The notes beneath the pieces are model-generated. The model ran no database searches and was not told the origin of the DNA. It worked only from the letters and a program-made list of their open reading frames with translations. A stretch of 64,000 nt of DNA from Isoetes taiwanensis (Eukaryota; Streptophyta; Lycopodiopsida; Isoetales; Isoetaceae): positions 6,780,655 through 6,844,654 of the forward strand of contig JAJEKV010000054.1 in the NCBI GenBank assembly GCA_021234155.1, given 5' to 3'. Made by a program: the position numbers and the translations under genes. This document shows positions 24,366 through 34,864 of the stretch, piece after piece; positions within the stretch are counted from its first letter, which is position 1; each line of letters begins with the position of its first letter.

Positions 24366-24813
24366 TCATTCTCCCTTCGCCACCCTTAATCGTCGCGTGC
24401 TCTTACATTTGTTAGAATTGTTATTTTCTATTAGTTCCGCTGCGTCCTTCACAACTGACATTATTTTACTATTGATTTGGCAAACCTGTGAATCACTAGA
24501 GTCGCCTTGGTTGCCTTCAGTTTCGGTTACCCTGTTCATTGTTAACCTGTGAATCTCCTCTATTGTTGCTTGCATCACCCTGAAGGGAGGCAAGGATATT
24601 CCCTAAGTTCGCCGCAATCACATTACTTTGAGCAGCCAATTTAGCAGCTATTTGTTCATTGCTTTCCTTTTCAGGCTGCGGATTACTAGTTCCCTCACCA
24701 GAACCATCGTCCACTTTCGAATTGGACAAGTCTACGAGACTTTTGATTGCTGATGATTTCAGGTTGCCATAAGGGCCTTTAGGAGATTTGGCAAGCACAT
24801 GCGGGTTGATACA
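24366..24813 (-). pseudogene. C-terminal tail of the ParB/methyltransferase-like gene, cut off by element A
   Basis: The open stretch starts against the left end of element A and reads INPHVLAKSPKGPYGNLK, followed by a polar tail rich in S, N, Q and D (for example SNEQIAAKLAAQSNVIAANL). A frame change near 24550 leads to a second open piece ending around 24366. I place it as the continuation of the frame ending at 37762, because both sit on the same strand and directly flank element A. The two frames differ by one base at the junction, so the link is likely but not proven. Confidence 0.5.
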
Positions 24814-24853
24814 GGGTAAAGTGGGCCATTGTAGTTGTCCCCCCTGTCCCCCC
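24814..24853 (+). repeat. Left terminus of element A
   Basis: The end begins GGGTAAAGTGGGCC. Twenty bases in comes a block GTTGTCCCCCC-TGTCCCCCC that is identical, base for base, to the block at 49993-50012 (reverse strand) in the right end of element B. Both lie at the end next to the T gene. Confidence 0.65.
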
Positions 24854-25631
24854 TAGAATAGTTTGAAATGTAGGTCAAGTCCCCCCAAGAAGAGTTTGAA
24901 ATATAGGTCAAGAAGTGGTTAGACGTAGGCATTAATACTAAAAAGACTACCAAATTGCATTAATTAGGAAATTTGTTCTATTAGCTAGTTACAGAGCAAG
25001 AATCGTGGTAATTACTAATTCTGGTGTATGGAGGGAAATGCAAAATTGCGAGCACGGCAGGATCAGGTTGCTCGATCCAATTGCATTACCTGATCAATTG
25101 CATGTTTCCTAACATTGCATGACCTGATCAATTGTGAATCCTTCTTAACATTTGGCATTGGCAGATAATTTAAATTGAATGTGTTTTTCTTGAAGAAATG
25201 GAATCTAATCGGGGATTGAACTATTGGAATCGGATTCGGGTCCGGACTAGCGACCACGAAGGCAAAAATTTCAGGAAGGAGGAAGAAAAGAACAAGAGAA
25301 GAGGAAACCGAGAGGAAAAGACGCCAACGCCAGAGAAAAAAAAAATGAAGATGCATTGGTTTCTCAGTGTAATGCATGTTTTGGAGTAGAAAGAAGCATA
25401 GCCACGCAGAGGAGAGTGGGTGTGAATCTGGTGGAATCATTCTTGAAGCAGTCTAAGCATATGAGTGTGCAAATTAAAAAAGGGATTCTAAATTACTTTA
25501 TTCAGTATAAGGCATTGGATGGAATTGTGGGAGATGATCTCAGGGACTTAAAAGCAAAGAACCAAATGATAAGTAACATCAGGGAGTCTATTAAGACCGT
25601 GAAACAGTCTACAAATTTCACTACAAGAGAA

Positions 25632-26005
25632 TAACGGTTCTGCGTCAGGAAAATCGTCAGATAGTCTTCACAAAACAGGCAAGTGCCCGGACCCTAGTGG
25701 CTGACGATTTGCCTGACGACTATTATCTGACGATAAAACGTCAGAAGTTTCGTCAGAAATATCGGCAGGTTTATCGTCAGGTTTCTGACGATTTTGCGTC
25801 AAAACAAACGTCACAAAAATCGTCAGAAAAATCGTCACACTTTTTGTCACAAAAATCGTCAGAAAAAACGTCAGGGTTCGTCAGCAAAATCGTCAGAAAA
25901 ATCGTCAGGAAAACCGTCAGATTTTTCGTCAGCAAAATCGTCAGCATTTTTGTCAGCAAAATCGTCAAAAACTTTGTCAAAATCTGTATCAACATTTTCG
26001 TCAGA
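25632..26005. repeat. Left subterminal repeats of the CACTA element
   Basis: More than twenty direct copies of (T)CGTCAG(A/G/C) spaced by 8-15 A/T-rich bases, plus a few inverted ones near 25700-25730. In related elements such motifs bind the element-encoded TNPA-type protein. Confidence 0.9.
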
Positions 26006-26464
26006 AACATTTTCGCAGCATATTCTGGATTTAGTTGCAGTTTAAATTAAATCTAGTTGTCTTCCACAGTTGCATTCTAAGGATATATTGATGCTTAAAT
26101 TGACATAAATATATCTTACAAATTTATATGCAAGAATGTGAAAAAATTTCCTTTATTCAAGTAGTAACAAGTACATTGTCAAAGAATGCACAATTTTTAT
26201 TTCACCACCAAGAGAATGCACAATTTTCATTTTCCTGCTCCATGCAGGAGCGCCTGCTTTTCGTGGGAGTGCGTTTTAACCTAGCCACAGGAATCGCACA
26301 TGAGATATATCAAAGACACTTAAAAAGCCACTTAGACAAAGCAACCATAAATTACCTGCTGAGAAGCACTGGCCCAAAGATTCAATGAGTTGAACCTGTT
26401 GAAAGGTGCCTTTTACATTATGTTAGATAAGGCATCCTATTGTTCCAAATTTAGGACAAAAGTT
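26006..26464. other. CACTA interior, no gene seen
   Basis: AT-rich sequence between the left subterminal repeats and the RECQ fragment. There are short open stretches but no domain. Confidence 0.4.
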
Positions 26465-27245
26465 TTACTCCATATACCAATTGGACAGCTACTACAGTCA
26501 TATCTTCTTCTGCAAACGTTACATCCTTGCTGCAGTTGTCACAAGTCTTGTTGCAACTTGATGGATTGAACTTCTCACCAAAGTGGGCAAGTTGAAGTGA
26601 CCTGCGGCAGTCCACAACATTTTCACAGTAACCTACCTGGGGCATGAAAACAACTGTCAGGGAAGCATGACTATCTACTTTTCCATTAGTAACAACAACG
26701 TAAAAGCTTGTTTGTAAAAAGTACTATCTATCCTATTTACCATGCGTAAAAGGTTATCCAAATTAGTTTCTAGCTGAATATTTGCATCAGTTGCATTCCA
26801 GGATCGACCAGGGGTCTGCTCTGCACTGCCTTGAGTCAACAAATGCTTTACTCGAATCTGCAAAGTAATGATTGATGGCCTTCAGCTAGAATTATTAAAA
26901 CCCTGGACCACATCACCATTGCCAAAAAAACTATATTAGCTAATACATGAGTCAGCAACCTACGTAATTCCCATAGTTGTAGTACAGAATGCATGATGCA
27001 GCTAAATTGTCCCTCCCAGCACGTCCAGATTCCTTCATCATAAACGCATACAATATAAACAAAGATTGATGGAAAACACAAGAAACTATTAGGCTACCTG
27101 GCAAGTTACCTGATGGTACCCTTCAATTGACTTTGGAAGAGAATGATGGATAACAAATCGAACATCAGGCTTATTTATACCTGCCGCACAGTTACATGTT
27201 AAATGCATATAAGGAGTGCCAGTTGGCCATGAATTCTTCAGACGT
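26465..27245 (-). pseudogene. RECQ4/BLM-like helicase fragment captured by the CACTA element
   Basis: Minus-strand exon-like pieces match consecutive parts of a plant RECQ4-type 3'-5' DNA helicase. The first (about 27245-27110) has [23 protein letters not shown], helicase motif V and the start of VI. The second (about 27036-26967) has ESGRAGRDNLAASCILYYNYGN, completing motif VI. The third (about 26863-26740) has IRVKHLLTQG and LETNLDNLLRMV. The fourth (about 26636-26470) has YCENVVDCRRSLQLAHFGEKF and CNKTCDNC, the zinc-binding domain. The pieces are separated by intron-like spacers, so genomic DNA was captured and not cDNA. Walker A/B and the N-terminal half are missing, and the ATVAFGMG segment is altered to NCAAG, so it makes no active helicase. 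Confidence 0.9.
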
Positions 27246-27954
27246 TCCTGCAACAAGAAACCAAACAGAAGAATAAACCAAACTGAAGGACCACGAACTC
27301 CCTTGAAAACATATCTACTTTTCTGTAATTTGAATCTTTCTATCTTTTGTCTATGTATGCAGATCTTTTGTCTATGCTTTGATATTGTAGAAGTTTCCAA
27401 GCATTTGAAACAGAAGATACATAATATTTAGAAGATTCAGACGATACAAAAGAAGTTTCTTTTGTTGTCTATGTTTTCATATTGTATTTGATACATTCGA
27501 AACAGAAGGTAGAAATATAAAGATGTGGCGCATCCTTGAATATCAAACCAAATAAAGGGACATGCAGAAGATCATAGCCGGAGGCCAGAGCCAGCTCCAC
27601 ACCTTGTCATTGAAAAAGGAGAAGTAGAGTATTTTATTTTGCAAGTCATGAAGTTTTACCTCTGTACAAACCGCAGGCAGATGTATTCCCAGCTGCAAAT
27701 CCATCGTAACCTGGTTCAGCTGCCCGCTGCAAAATCATATCCACCTTCTCTATTTCGTTCAGCCATTCGCCAAGCCAGAAGAGAAGAGAAGGGAATGAAG
27801 AAGATGAAGGACGAAGAGAATGAAGGACGAAGGAGGCAGAGAAGAGGATGAAGGAGCCGCTGCCGTCGCCGCCATTATTGTTTAGATTTAGGTTTAGTTT
27901 TAGGTTTAGTTTTAGTTTTAGGTCCTGTTAATTGTTACTTGTTTTGAGTAATGT
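27246..27954. other. CACTA interior of unknown origin
   Basis: Contains a short open stretch (27639-27851) whose end is a simple-sequence tail rich in E, K and R, and a TTTAG/TTTAGG-rich tract at 27880-27925. No domain is recognised. It may be another captured gene piece. Confidence 0.35.
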
Positions 27955-27963
27955 TAAATAATA

Positions 27964-28680
27964 GGGAAAATTGTAAAATTGCCCCTGTATTTTCCTCTAA
28001 TTGTAAAAATGCCCCCATATTTAGCGTAATTGTCAGAATACCCCTTTTGTGCTTTTCACGACAGTTCCTATCTTCTCTTCTCCCTTTTATCTTCTATTCT
28101 CTCCTCTTCTCGATTATATGCAGACTCTTCCGGATCAATCACCTGCAACTCGAGTTCCTCTGGTCTGCCGGATCAATCACCTGCAATTAGCTGCAAGTCG
28201 AAGTCAAATACCCTTTCTCAAATCAATGCACTACCGCTTTGCTTTAGCTGTCTGCACTTGCCGCTTTCTGCGCAGGCCACACTACTTACAGACCATTTCT
28301 ATGCTAAGGACATCAATAGAGCTGATTCCAGTTCTATTCCGTCTCCCTGCAACAGATTTTTCCTTCAAGCTGAATCCATCATATATTACAAAGTGATTTC
28401 TTTCTAGAATTCCTCAAAGATGTTGGGCGATCTTTTTGCGTCCAATTCTTCGTTCTCAAGGTCGGATCTTCTCCCCAAGCGTGATCACACAAAAAGCCCC
28501 ATCAAATTTGCCTCTATTTGGGCTGAATCATGGATTTTTCCCCAAAACCTGTAAAGAACAGGGGCAAAACATGTGTACGGCATAAAAGTACAAGAATTAG
28601 GGGCATTTTGATAAATATATAAAATACAAGGGTATTTTCACAATTATAGAAAAATATAGGGGCATTTTTACAATTTACCC
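27964..28680. mobile_element. Mutator-like MITE (717 bp) nested in the CACTA element
   Basis: The ends are inverted repeats of about 90 bases starting GGGAAAATTGTAAAATTGCC and GGGTAAATTGTAAAAATGCC. Each end consists of about three staggered subrepeats of TTGTAAAAATGCCCC. The element is bounded by a perfect 9-bp duplication TAAATAATA (27955-27963 and 28681-28689), the typical Mutator target size. The interior has C/T-rich sequence with a duplicated CGGATCAATCACCTGCAA; no transposase. It could be a Pack-MULE with captured sequence, but I recognise no gene. Confidence 0.9.
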
Positions 28681-28689
28681 TAAATAATA

Positions 28690-30486
28690 TAAATAAGCAA
28701 TAACATATTGGCTTGTTGGTGAAGGCTTTGGGGTTGTATATCCTAGGCCTTGAGTTCGAAATCAAATAGTGACATTTAGGGGTCTCCTTCCTTTTTGTTA
28801 GAGTTTTATATTTTCATTAGATATCATTAATCTAGGTTCTTTCACCAACCAAAATTCATGAGAAATAAAAACTTACACCTTGAAAATATAATATTTTCAA
28901 AACACAATATTATAACTACGTATTTGTCAAATCAACACCTCCCAGGGCAAATTGGGTGCCCGCCTAGTTTGGCCCTTATGGGAATTTTTGCGGGCCATTG
29001 TGGTGACCACCCCTTAGGACAACTTGGGCGCCCGCCCAGTTGGGGGACACCTTTTGTCATGCAAGTCAACTGCATCAACCATTTCGCCTTCCTTAAGGAA
29101 TCTTTTCCCCAAGGATTCAATGATGGGCAATCGTTTCGCCTTAACCCAAGGAATCTATCATGGTCATTCGTCACCCCAAACCACAATCAAAGCACATTTT
29201 CTGAGGTCAAACCTTCATTTTTCGATGCGAAAAACCATATTAGACGCACTATTGACCATTTGAGATATTTGTGGACTTGTGAGAAGTCCAAAACTAATGA
29301 AATTGTGCTTTACATAGGCCTACCAACTTCACGCTTGTTCGCAAAAAATTCTCCAAAGCTTCAAAGACAGGTCTCCCTTAGTGCCATAGTCATACAAAAA
29401 AGGGGAAAGAAAGAGTTTCTTTGTGTTTTCATCGTATTCGCTTGTTAAGGTATTTAGACGTCTTCGACCATGGTCTGGAGGGGTTAAAATAAGCCAATAA
29501 TTATGAGCTTTAAAAAATGAAATACTTTTGACCATGGAAAACAATTTGGTGCAAGGCAAATTTGAGTGAGGTCACCTACTTCTAGGGAAGCCCTTGAGAC
29601 ACAATTGCAAGGTTCGACCGTGAAGAAATATTTAAAGTAGGGGGCATGGCAACAACAAGGGTATAAAATGGTAAGGAAAGCATAGAGATAAAAAATAATA
29701 TGGCAAGGGGAATAATCATGAAAGTAAAAAGACAATGGGAATGATGGTGTACTTAGCTAAAAATTCAAAGGGATGGATCATGGAAAATAGCAACATGGTT
29801 GAAATGAATGATGGAAAAATGGGCAAAGGTGAGAAATTACAGAACAAGGGTTGTGGGGTGGAAAGCAAAAATGATGAAGATAAATAGTCCCAAGGGTTAT
29901 GCATGGGAAAATAAGAAAATGGTCTATGTAAAAGTATTCAAGGAGTGGATTCATAACAAAAAGGTGAACATGGGATAAAAATATGGCATGGGTGTAGGGA
30001 TGGAAATAATGGCTAGAGGATTATGGTATGTCGCAAGGGGCAAGTTCAAGAATGAATAGCGAATGGAACTAAAAGGAGCAAAGTGATGCTAAATTTTGAG
30101 ATACCATGACAAGGGATCTTCTAAACTTCAACATAGTGACTTCCAAACAATGCTTAAGGAAAGGAAGGTTTAGAATGAGTGGTCAACTCTTATGTTGATT
30201 CAAAGTTTACCATCATAATTATTATCTTTTATAGAATCTACATTTATCCATAGTGTTTATAATACCAAAAGATTAATTACTAGGTAAGTAATCCCGACAG
30301 GTTTTCAAATGGAGGTTACACTGAATAAACCATAACTAAAGCCAGCCAAAAGGTTAAGCTTTTCAACCAGATAATTTAACCAAACTTTATTCAATCATAT
30401 ACCATGGCAGAGATCTATAACAGAGCTTTCCAATGCAACAACTTTCACTCAAAACAGGCTTTTGGATCAATTGTTATGATTAAAAA

Positions 30487-30490
<4 letters not shown>
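28690..30490. other. CACTA interior with one 196-codon open frame
   Basis: An open frame at 28858-29448 on + has no recognisable domain. It contains two near-repeats of a GGGTGCCCGCC / GGGCGCCCGCC phrase, 80 bases apart, that read GQIGCPPSLALMG and GQLGRPPSWG. This recalls decayed retroelement sequence. The rest to 30490 is AT-rich with no gene. Confidence 0.3.

Positions 30491-30520
<30 letters not shown>
30490..30520 (+). repeat. A31 homopolymer
   Basis: An uninterrupted run of 31 A residues directly before the right subterminal repeats. It could be a retroposon tail or slippage; no retroposon body is recognisable to its left. Confidence 0.9.
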
Positions 30521-30521
<1 letters not shown>

Positions 30522-30780
30522 GACGTTTTTCCTGACGTTTTTTCTGACGCAGGCTCTGACGTTTTGTCTGACGAAAATTCTGACGTTACATCTGACGCAA
30601 AAATCTGACGATTTTTCTGACGATTTTCTGACGCGACATGTGACGTTTAATTTCTGACGATTTGACTGACGTTTTTTTCTGACGATATATCGTCAGGAAT
30701 TTAATCGTCAGGGTATTCGTTAGGATATTCGTCAGGACATAATCATTCAATTTGTCTGACGATTTTTCTGACGCCAAACC
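30521..30780. repeat. Right subterminal repeats of the CACTA element
   Basis: About 18 copies of CTGACG(A/T) in the orientation opposite to the left array, with three or four TCGTCAG copies mixed in near 30700-30740. They end at the terminal inverted repeat. Confidence 0.9.
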
Positions 30781-32648
30781 CTCATTCTCTTGTAGTGTTT
30801 GGATTGTTTGGCTGCCAAAAAGAGTTATTTGGCTATGGCAATTGGTGGAGAAAATGAGAATTTGAGTAACAGAAAAATTGGAAAGCTACTTGATGTTCAT
30901 CCAAGAAACTAAGAAAAACAGGGAAGAAATTGATTGCAATGGAGGAAAGTGGGTGTATTATAAAAGATCTAAAAGGTGTGACTCTATCTCAGATTCAATT
31001 ATTACACTTGTACAAACATTTTGGACCTCAAACACTAGAGTTTCTCCAAATACTAAGGATGTAAAATTTAGAAGACTAGAACGAAATATTAGAGAGGAGC
31101 ATGCAAAGACATTATCCGAAACAATCTCAAAGTTGGTATCTCTTCTTATCTCTTCCTTTGAGATTTCTATAGTTGAGGTTTTCAATAACAGTTTGCTATA
31201 GTGGTTGGATTAAAAGTTTATATCAGGTATATCTCTTTATAGTTCTGCTGCATCAATTATTGAGCTACAATGGTTTACAGTCTAGCCATATGGCTTGTCT
31301 TTAACTATAATTTCATTTGTGCCCTTGATCTTCAATGGTTGTTTTCCAACTATAAGTGGTTTGTTTTCAAACCGAGTGTATTCTTGGAGATATAGTGGAT
31401 CTCAAACCATATTCACACATAGTTTGAGTGCAACTATATAATGGTGGGAGTGCAACTATACATAGTTGGTGTGTGGCAGCCATAATGGTGTGTGCTTTAA
31501 ACATAGTTGGAGTGCACTCTTGGAACTACAGTGGTAGCAGTAAGTGGAAGACTGTAGTAAGTGGTATCTGATAATGATTATGGTTTGTAGTAGTAAGTGG
31601 TATACTGATAGTAGTTATGGTTTGTATTCCTCTTTTTGTGCTATACTTTGAGAGTTATTTTGCATGCTAACACATATATTCTTACAGATGCAATTGTACG
31701 AACGGTTCAAAGAAGAATACCCTGAAGCTAAGGTAGGAGCAAGATCTTTTCAAAAGTTAAAACCATGGTTTGTGGTGAAGCTAAAAGACTATAATACATG
31801 CTGTTGTATTCATCATGTTAGGCTTGGAATGTTTGCTTGATGCATTCAAAACAATGAGAAGGAAGCATTCTCAACCTTGTGAATGTACTTGTAGTGTATG
31901 TGAACCTCACCATACGCACTTGTAATGCTCACGCTGTTAATATTCTCTTCAACACATGAGTTATGGAGGTGCATTGTTTGTCCAAAAGAAGTTGATGATG
32001 AGTTCCATAGGAAGGACCGCCTTTATGGTACTTGTCGAATTGTGGCATCTCCAAGTTGCATATATGTCCTCTTGAATTGAGTGATGCAGAGCTGAATTGG
32101 GAGTATTTGGACTATGAGGGTGCGAGGATTGGGCAAGAATGGGAAACCAAGGAAGATTCTGAAGCATCAATACAAGAAGACCACTTCTAGAGAATTTGTG
32201 GAGAAGTTACGTGATAGATTAAAGAGGTTTCCTTTGCATAACTTTAGGTACAAATGGCAAGACAAGCAATTTAGTGGAGTCTTTGGAAAATCTACCCTCG
32301 GATGTAGTGGTCTCGGTGGTGGATTTTGCCGAGAACTACACCTTCAAAGAACGTCTTGAAGTGCAATCTCGGTTATTGGTGCAAAGATTCGTGTAACAAT
32401 CCTTGTTCACATTACTTATCATGTGGATGAAAGTGGGCAAGTCGTAAAAGAAACACACTTCTATATCTCTGATGACAAGAAGCATGATACTCTCTTTGTA
32501 CAACATTATTTTAAGATGCATTTCAGGTACATGGAGGCCAAAGGGCTAAAACCCAAAAGGCATTGGGTCTGGTCTGATGGAGCTGCATCACAATTTAAGG
32601 CAGCTCGTCCAATGTATTTTGTTCTCCGGTACTCAGTTGAAACACAGG

Positions 32649-33284
32649 TAAAAACTGGTTTGGACGGGCATTTTTGTAAACAAGTTACAAGTATTAATAT
32701 AACTGTTTTCTTAAGTGTTTTCTTAAATGTTTTGTATAAGTTCCATAAAAGTTCTGATATAAAAGAAAGCTCTGATTCAACGTGTCTTCCATACTGTTTT
32801 GAGAATGTTCTGAACCGTGTCTTGTGGCAACTGTGTTGTGGTCTCATGCTCATGCAGAAAAAACATGTATTTTATTCTTTCTTTCTCTTAGTAGACCAAA
32901 CATCTACATGCAGCAAGTGGACAAATCTTAAACCATGCAAATATATATAAGCCATGCAAATCTTAAACCATGTACAAATCTTAAACCATGCAAATCTTAA
33001 ACCATACAAATCTTAAACCATGCAAATCTTAGCGACAATGCAAATATATATAAGCCATGCATGTAAACATGATGACATGAAGTGGGACATCCACTTCAGA
33101 ATGCAACCAGCAAAATTTTCTCCATCCGAAATCTGAACTGCAAATGCTAAGCATGAATGCTAGTATCTATCCAAATGAAATAACCTCCACAAACCTAAAT
33201 CCTTGTCATATTTCAGAGATTACATACCTGATATCAAATAAGAATACCAGATATCAAATACAAGAATCAAAACACAATGATATT
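32649..33284. other. Element A spacer with short tandem repeats
   Basis: Phrases CATGCAAATCTTAAAC and ATGCAAATATATATAAGCC recur at 32935-33060. This is the place where element B carries the T C-terminus and a Ulp1-like gene; neither is visible here, so A has probably lost them. Confidence 0.5.
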
Positions 33285-33926
33285 TTAAACCATTCTTTTT
33301 GTCAACAATTCAATTATTGAATCAGAAATATCATCCAACCAATTAGTAATAGGATGATCTCGAACATAGTCTACAATGTGATTTGAGTCTCTCAAGCCCT
33401 CCAACCATGGCTTCAGTTGGTTCAATAGAAATGACCTATCCTTGCGTTCTGGATGGAAAGAGATTGGTGTGATCATAGTATGAGGGCTATTCTTATACCC
33501 TTTATATTGGTGGTCATCAATCATCAAGGTATTCGATGTGTTATAATATCCTCCAAGCTCTTTGTCATTGTATACTTTCTGCAACAGTTTCAAGCTTATG
33601 TTGACTTTCTGATACTTGAAACCTACCTTCATGCACTTATCAACACCCCATTCAAACACCAATTTCTTCTTCAATTTTGCAGGAAATACCTTACTGGTGA
33701 TTGACTTCAAACTTGCAACATCCAAATCAGACCACATGGCAATGTCAAAGTGTTCACTGCAGCTCAAAAACTCTATTGCATCTGGCCTTAAAATAACGAG
33801 CTTGCTCTTTGATAGATGCTGAGGCACTGTTCCTTCTTCGGGAATGGAAGTTGGGATCCCTCCCTTTGTCTCATACATTTTACCAAGCACTCCATTGAAA
33901 TCAAATATAATTAGCTTTCTCGACAA
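33285..33926 (-). CDS. FCP1/NIF-like HAD protein of element A (HAD-A)
   Basis: A 213-codon open frame of the HAD superfamily, FCP1/NIF (C-terminal-domain phosphatase-like) type. The catalytic loop reads IIFDFNGVLGKMYE; the first Asp is kept but the second acidic position of the DxD motif is Asn. Further marks are LRPDAIEFLSC, the IAMWSDLD motif II region, a lysine-containing stretch VGFKYQKVNISLKLL and the acidic motif NTLMIDDHQYKGY. These suggest a phosphate-handling or phosphoprotein-binding fold; the Asn makes normal phosphatase activity doubtful. The frame stays open upstream of the chosen ATG (PPPLKKVRLSRK), matching the B copy (QPTKTKRLTE), so the true start may lie in an upstream exon. 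Confidence 0.75.
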   Translation of the reverse strand: MSRKLIIFDFNGVLGKMYETKGGIPTSIPEEGTVPQHLSKSKLVILRPDAIEFLSCSEHFDIAMWSDLDVASLKSITSKVFPAKLKKKLVFEWGVDKCMKVGFKYQKVNISLKLLQKVYNDKELGGYYNTSNTLMIDDHQYKGYKNSPHTMITPISFHPERKDRSFLLNQLKPWLEGLRDSNHIVDYVRDHPITNWLDDISDSIIELLTKRMV

Positions 33927-33959
33927 CCTGACTTTCTTTAAAGGAGGTGGAGAGATGAT

Positions 33960-34864
33960 ACAGAATCTGTTTCAGCATCTACACTTCCCAGCCTATCACT
34001 TCCTGTTTAATGCAAGCATAGAAAAACACATAAGAAAATACAAGCTTCAAATGCATTTCCCTAATAAATCATACCTTGCCTTTCGAATGACATATTGTTT
34101 GCAATCTTGGTCTTCTTTGGAGTTGCATCTTCAATTCTATTTGAGGCTGCACAAACTCCACAAAATATCAAAACCATTAGGGAGCTCAATGGTTAAATTT
34201 CTAACTTGATTGCACTCAATTAAGCATATGTTCCAAAATCAATGAAATTTAACAGTGATTTAGCTAGATTAGCATACCATTGAGCATTACACCATCACAT
34301 ATTGATGAACTTCTCATTTCCAAACGCTTCTGCACTCTTTGATCATCAAAAGTAGTCCTCTCTATTAATGCACAGCAGGATGTTTGATTAGATCATGATG
34401 AAATTTCAGAATCAAGTTATTAAAACCATATTATTAGAACTTACCTATTGACAATTCCCGATCTCCAATGGTAGCTTCTTCTGATATGGGAAAGCTCTCT
34501 ACTACAACTCAAAAACGTGTGTAAATAGATGCAAATATAAAGTGTGGACTCTAGCATTGGACTCGAAATACCTTTCGTTGTGGGGCAAAACCTCTGCATT
34601 GGTTAATTTGCTTATATATCCAAATATGGAGTAATAAATGGACTGTTGGAACACCATAGTACAGGTTTACCGTCTACCATTTTCTGTACTATAAAGATTG
34701 CTTGTACATAAAGATACATAACACTTACTTGAGGCATATAGATCTGTTTTCAATTTCTTTCCCAAGATGTTGCAGCTCTTGAACATGATTAGGGCCATGA
34801 ATCTTGGCTTTACATATCATCTCTAAATCTTACTTGCTAAAACCAAACAAGTGTATGCATGCCT
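33960..34864. other. Spacer between the HAD-A and zinc-finger genes
   Basis: AT-rich and mostly closed in all frames. Short exons of either flanking gene could be hidden here; splice-like signals are present but cannot be resolved by eye. Confidence 0.35.

Larger units (their letters stand above)
25619..30797. mobile_element. CACTA (En/Spm-type) transposon, non-autonomous, 5179 bp
   Basis: The 14-base ends CACTACAAGAGAAT are perfect inverted repeats, and 26 of the first 30 bases match. The flanking TTT is a 3-bp target duplication, as is normal for CACTA. Long subterminal arrays of TCGTCAG (left) and CTGACG (right) follow the superfamily's layout. No CACTA transposase or TNPA-like gene is visible, so it must be mobilised in trans. 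The interior holds a captured RECQ4-like fragment, a Mutator-like MITE and unidentified sequence. It sits inside the T gene of element A, and is therefore younger. Confidence 0.95.
25356..32648 (+). pseudogene. T protein gene of element A (DFAENY/SDGA family), split by CACTA
   Basis: Candidate transposase. The first part (25356-25618) has LVESFLKQSK, LKAKNQMI and VKQSTN; the frame resumes at 30801 as LDCLAAKKSYLAMAIG, in register if the CACTA and one TTT are removed. Next come a helix-turn-helix-like stretch (NRKIGKLLDVHPRN), REEIDCNGGKWVYYKRSKR, VSPNTKDVKFRRLERNIREEH, an intron (31132-31687), then FQKLKPWFVVKLKDYNTCCC, a CECTCSVC cysteine cluster, VVDFAENYTFKE (about 32318) and SDGAASQFKAARP (about 32574). 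Stops and frameshifts occur from 30906 on. The C-terminal region present in B is missing after a CAG/GTAAAA junction at 32648. The DFAENY, SDGA-x-Q-K and HGK-DG motifs recall an uncharacterised protein family I know from animal genomes; calling it a DDE transposase is inference. Confidence 0.75.

Noticed and set aside
25697-26050. 117-codon frame on + and 77-codon frame on - in the CACTA left end
   Set aside because: They only translate the CGTCAG repeats.
27880-27925. TTTAGG-like telomeric repeat
   Set aside because: The units alternate TTTAGG and TTTTAG without a run of TTTAGGG; probably simple sequence.
28858-29448. 196-codon frame as a real gene
   Set aside because: No domain, codon use is not distinctive, and it lies in CACTA interior sequence; kept only as a note.
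25632-30780. Spaced short repeats resembling a CRISPR array
   Set aside because: The TCGTCAG units are irregular and too short, spacers are not unique, and they lie next to CACTA ends; they are subterminal transposase-binding repeats.
33453-33822. Plus-strand frames opposite the HAD-A gene
   Set aside because: Shadow frames of the minus-strand gene, without domain.
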